Part shown: positions 63,423 to 64,000 of the stretch, in pieces
Layout of the letters: each line of letters opens with the position of its first letter
Numbering within the stretch: position 1 is the first letter of the stretch
NCBI RefSeq assembly: GCF_029855045.1
Contig: NZ_CP123228.1
Span: 5,394,001-5,458,000, forward strand
Source of the DNA: Piscinibacter sp. XHJ-5
GTDB lineage: Bacteria > Pseudomonadota > Gammaproteobacteria > Burkholderiales > Burkholderiaceae_C
Reading direction: 5' to 3'
DNA: 64,000 nt
Notes under the pieces: generated by a model
Told to the model about the DNA's origin: nothing
Seen by the model: only the letters and a program-made list of their open reading frames with translations
The model's database searches: none
Program-made: the position numbers and the translations under genes

Positions 63423-64000
63423 ATGCCGAATCTGATCCGCTGGCGATGGCCTGCCGTCGCCCTTCTCGCAGCCGCGACGTTCGCCGGCTGCACCAGCCTC
63501 GATGCCCAGCAGCGCAAATGGATCTTCAACGTGCGCCCGTATGCGTCGGCGCTCGAGGATGCCGACGACCGGCGCACGGTGTGGATCCGCTACGACTCGG
63601 CCGAAACCGGCTCGGCCGTCAAGCTGCACGGCGTGTGGTTCGCGCACGAGGATGCAAAGGCGCCGGTGCTGCTGTACCTGCACGGCGCCGGCCGCAGCAT
63701 CCACGCCAGCACCTGGCGCATCGAGCACATGCGCGAGCTCGGCTTCTCGGTGCTTGCCATCGACTACCGCGGCTTCGGCCTGAGCGGCGACGAGCTGCCG
63801 TCCGAGTCCATCGTGTACGAAGACGCACGCGCCGCCTGGCAATGGCTGGCGAAGACGCATCCCGACAGCCCGCGCTACATCTTCGGGCACTCGCTGGGCG
63901 GCGCCATCGCCGTTCAGCTGGCGAGCGAAGTGCCCGATGCCCGCGGGCTCATCGTCGAGGGCACGTTCACCTCGATCGCCGAGGTCTTCCAGTCGATGAA
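63423..64000 (+). CDS. Alpha/beta-hydrolase lipoprotein, 3' end cut by window
   Basis: 192 codons are visible from ATG 63423, starting MPNLIRWRWPAVALLAAATF. A lipobox-like 'FAGCTS' follows the hydrophobic stretch, so it is probably a lipoprotein. The hydrolase core includes 'PVLLYLHGAGRSIHASTWRIEHMRELG', 'VLAIDYRGFGLSGDELPSES' and the nucleophile elbow 'YIFGHSLGGAIAVQLASEV' (Ser in GHSLG). The catalytic acid and His lie beyond the edge. Family resembles ABHD13/YfhR-like serine hydrolases. Confidence 0.85.
   Translation, partial: MPNLIRWRWPAVALLAAATFAGCTSLDAQQRKWIFNVRPYASALEDADDRRTVWIRYDSAETGSAVKLHGVWFAHEDAKAPVLLYLHGAGRSIHASTWRIEHMRELGFSVLAIDYRGFGLSGDELPSESIVYEDARAAWQWLAKTHPDSPRYIFGHSLGGAIAVQLASEVPDARGLIVEGTFTSIAEVFQSM

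Overview
High-GC, densely packed DNA typical of Betaproteobacteria, order Burkholderiales (probably the Rubrivivax/Leptothrix/Rhizobacter group; inferred from gene content and gene style, not from a database search). Supporting signs are the Trp-rich TIGR04438-type protein, the Bug-type tricarboxylate-binding protein, the GTP cyclohydrolase FolE2, many 4-bp ATGA/GTGA gene overlaps and TACAAT-type -10 boxes just upstream of genes. Nearly all of the window is chromosomal core. Accessory material is concentrated in 1-11.6 kb and 27.8-31.3 kb.

Region 1 (1-14.4 kb, minus strand): half of a type VI secretion system, in transcription order tssA-tssB-tssC-hcp-hcp paralogue-tagJ-tssE-tssF-tssG-clpV-vgrG (vgrG cut by the window edge). 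The membrane-complex genes tssJKLM are not in view. Immediately upstream on the same strand is a two-component pair (LuxR-type regulator and membrane hybrid kinase) that is a candidate regulator. Region 2 (14.4-20.2 kb): amidase, a sorbosone/glucose-dehydrogenase-like protein overlapping a dihaem cytochrome c, a GFA enzyme, an ArsR/AHSA1 pair and an MFS transporter. Region 3 (20.3-27.8 kb): metallophosphoesterase and lipid kinase, then a carbohydrate ABC transporter (ATPase-binding protein-two permeases) divergent from its likely FadR/GntR regulator. A repeat-rich hairpin sits between the binding protein and permease genes.

Region 4 (27.8-31.4 kb) is a decayed pocket: remnants of a GntR regulator and of a fumarase, a LysR gene, a RidA gene, a gene broken by one in-frame TAG, an IS630 remnant and a small membrane protein, ending at tRNA-Val(CAC) with its terminator. 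Region 5 (31.4-43.8 kb) is housekeeping: dnaQ-lgt, ilvD, a small cytochrome c, acs, a UPF0114 protein, class I fumarase, folE2 and the xseB-ispA-dxs isoprenoid operon.

Region 6 (44-50.8 kb): a Rieske oxygenase overlapping a DMT exporter and a rhodanese, then a universal stress protein, a ZIP metal transporter, a Tat-exported dienelactone hydrolase and ppx. Region 7 (50.8-56.2 kb, minus): lpxH-like phosphatase, glycosyltransferase, ppk1 and sixA, all overlapping, preceded by xerD. Polyphosphate synthesis (ppk1) and degradation (ppx) genes therefore converge here. Region 8 (56.3-64 kb): a Bug protein, queG, tsaE, amiC, a GNAT, a DedA protein, mutL and a truncated lipoprotein hydrolase. queG-tsaE-amiC-mutL keeps the order known from E. 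coli, with two genes inserted before mutL.
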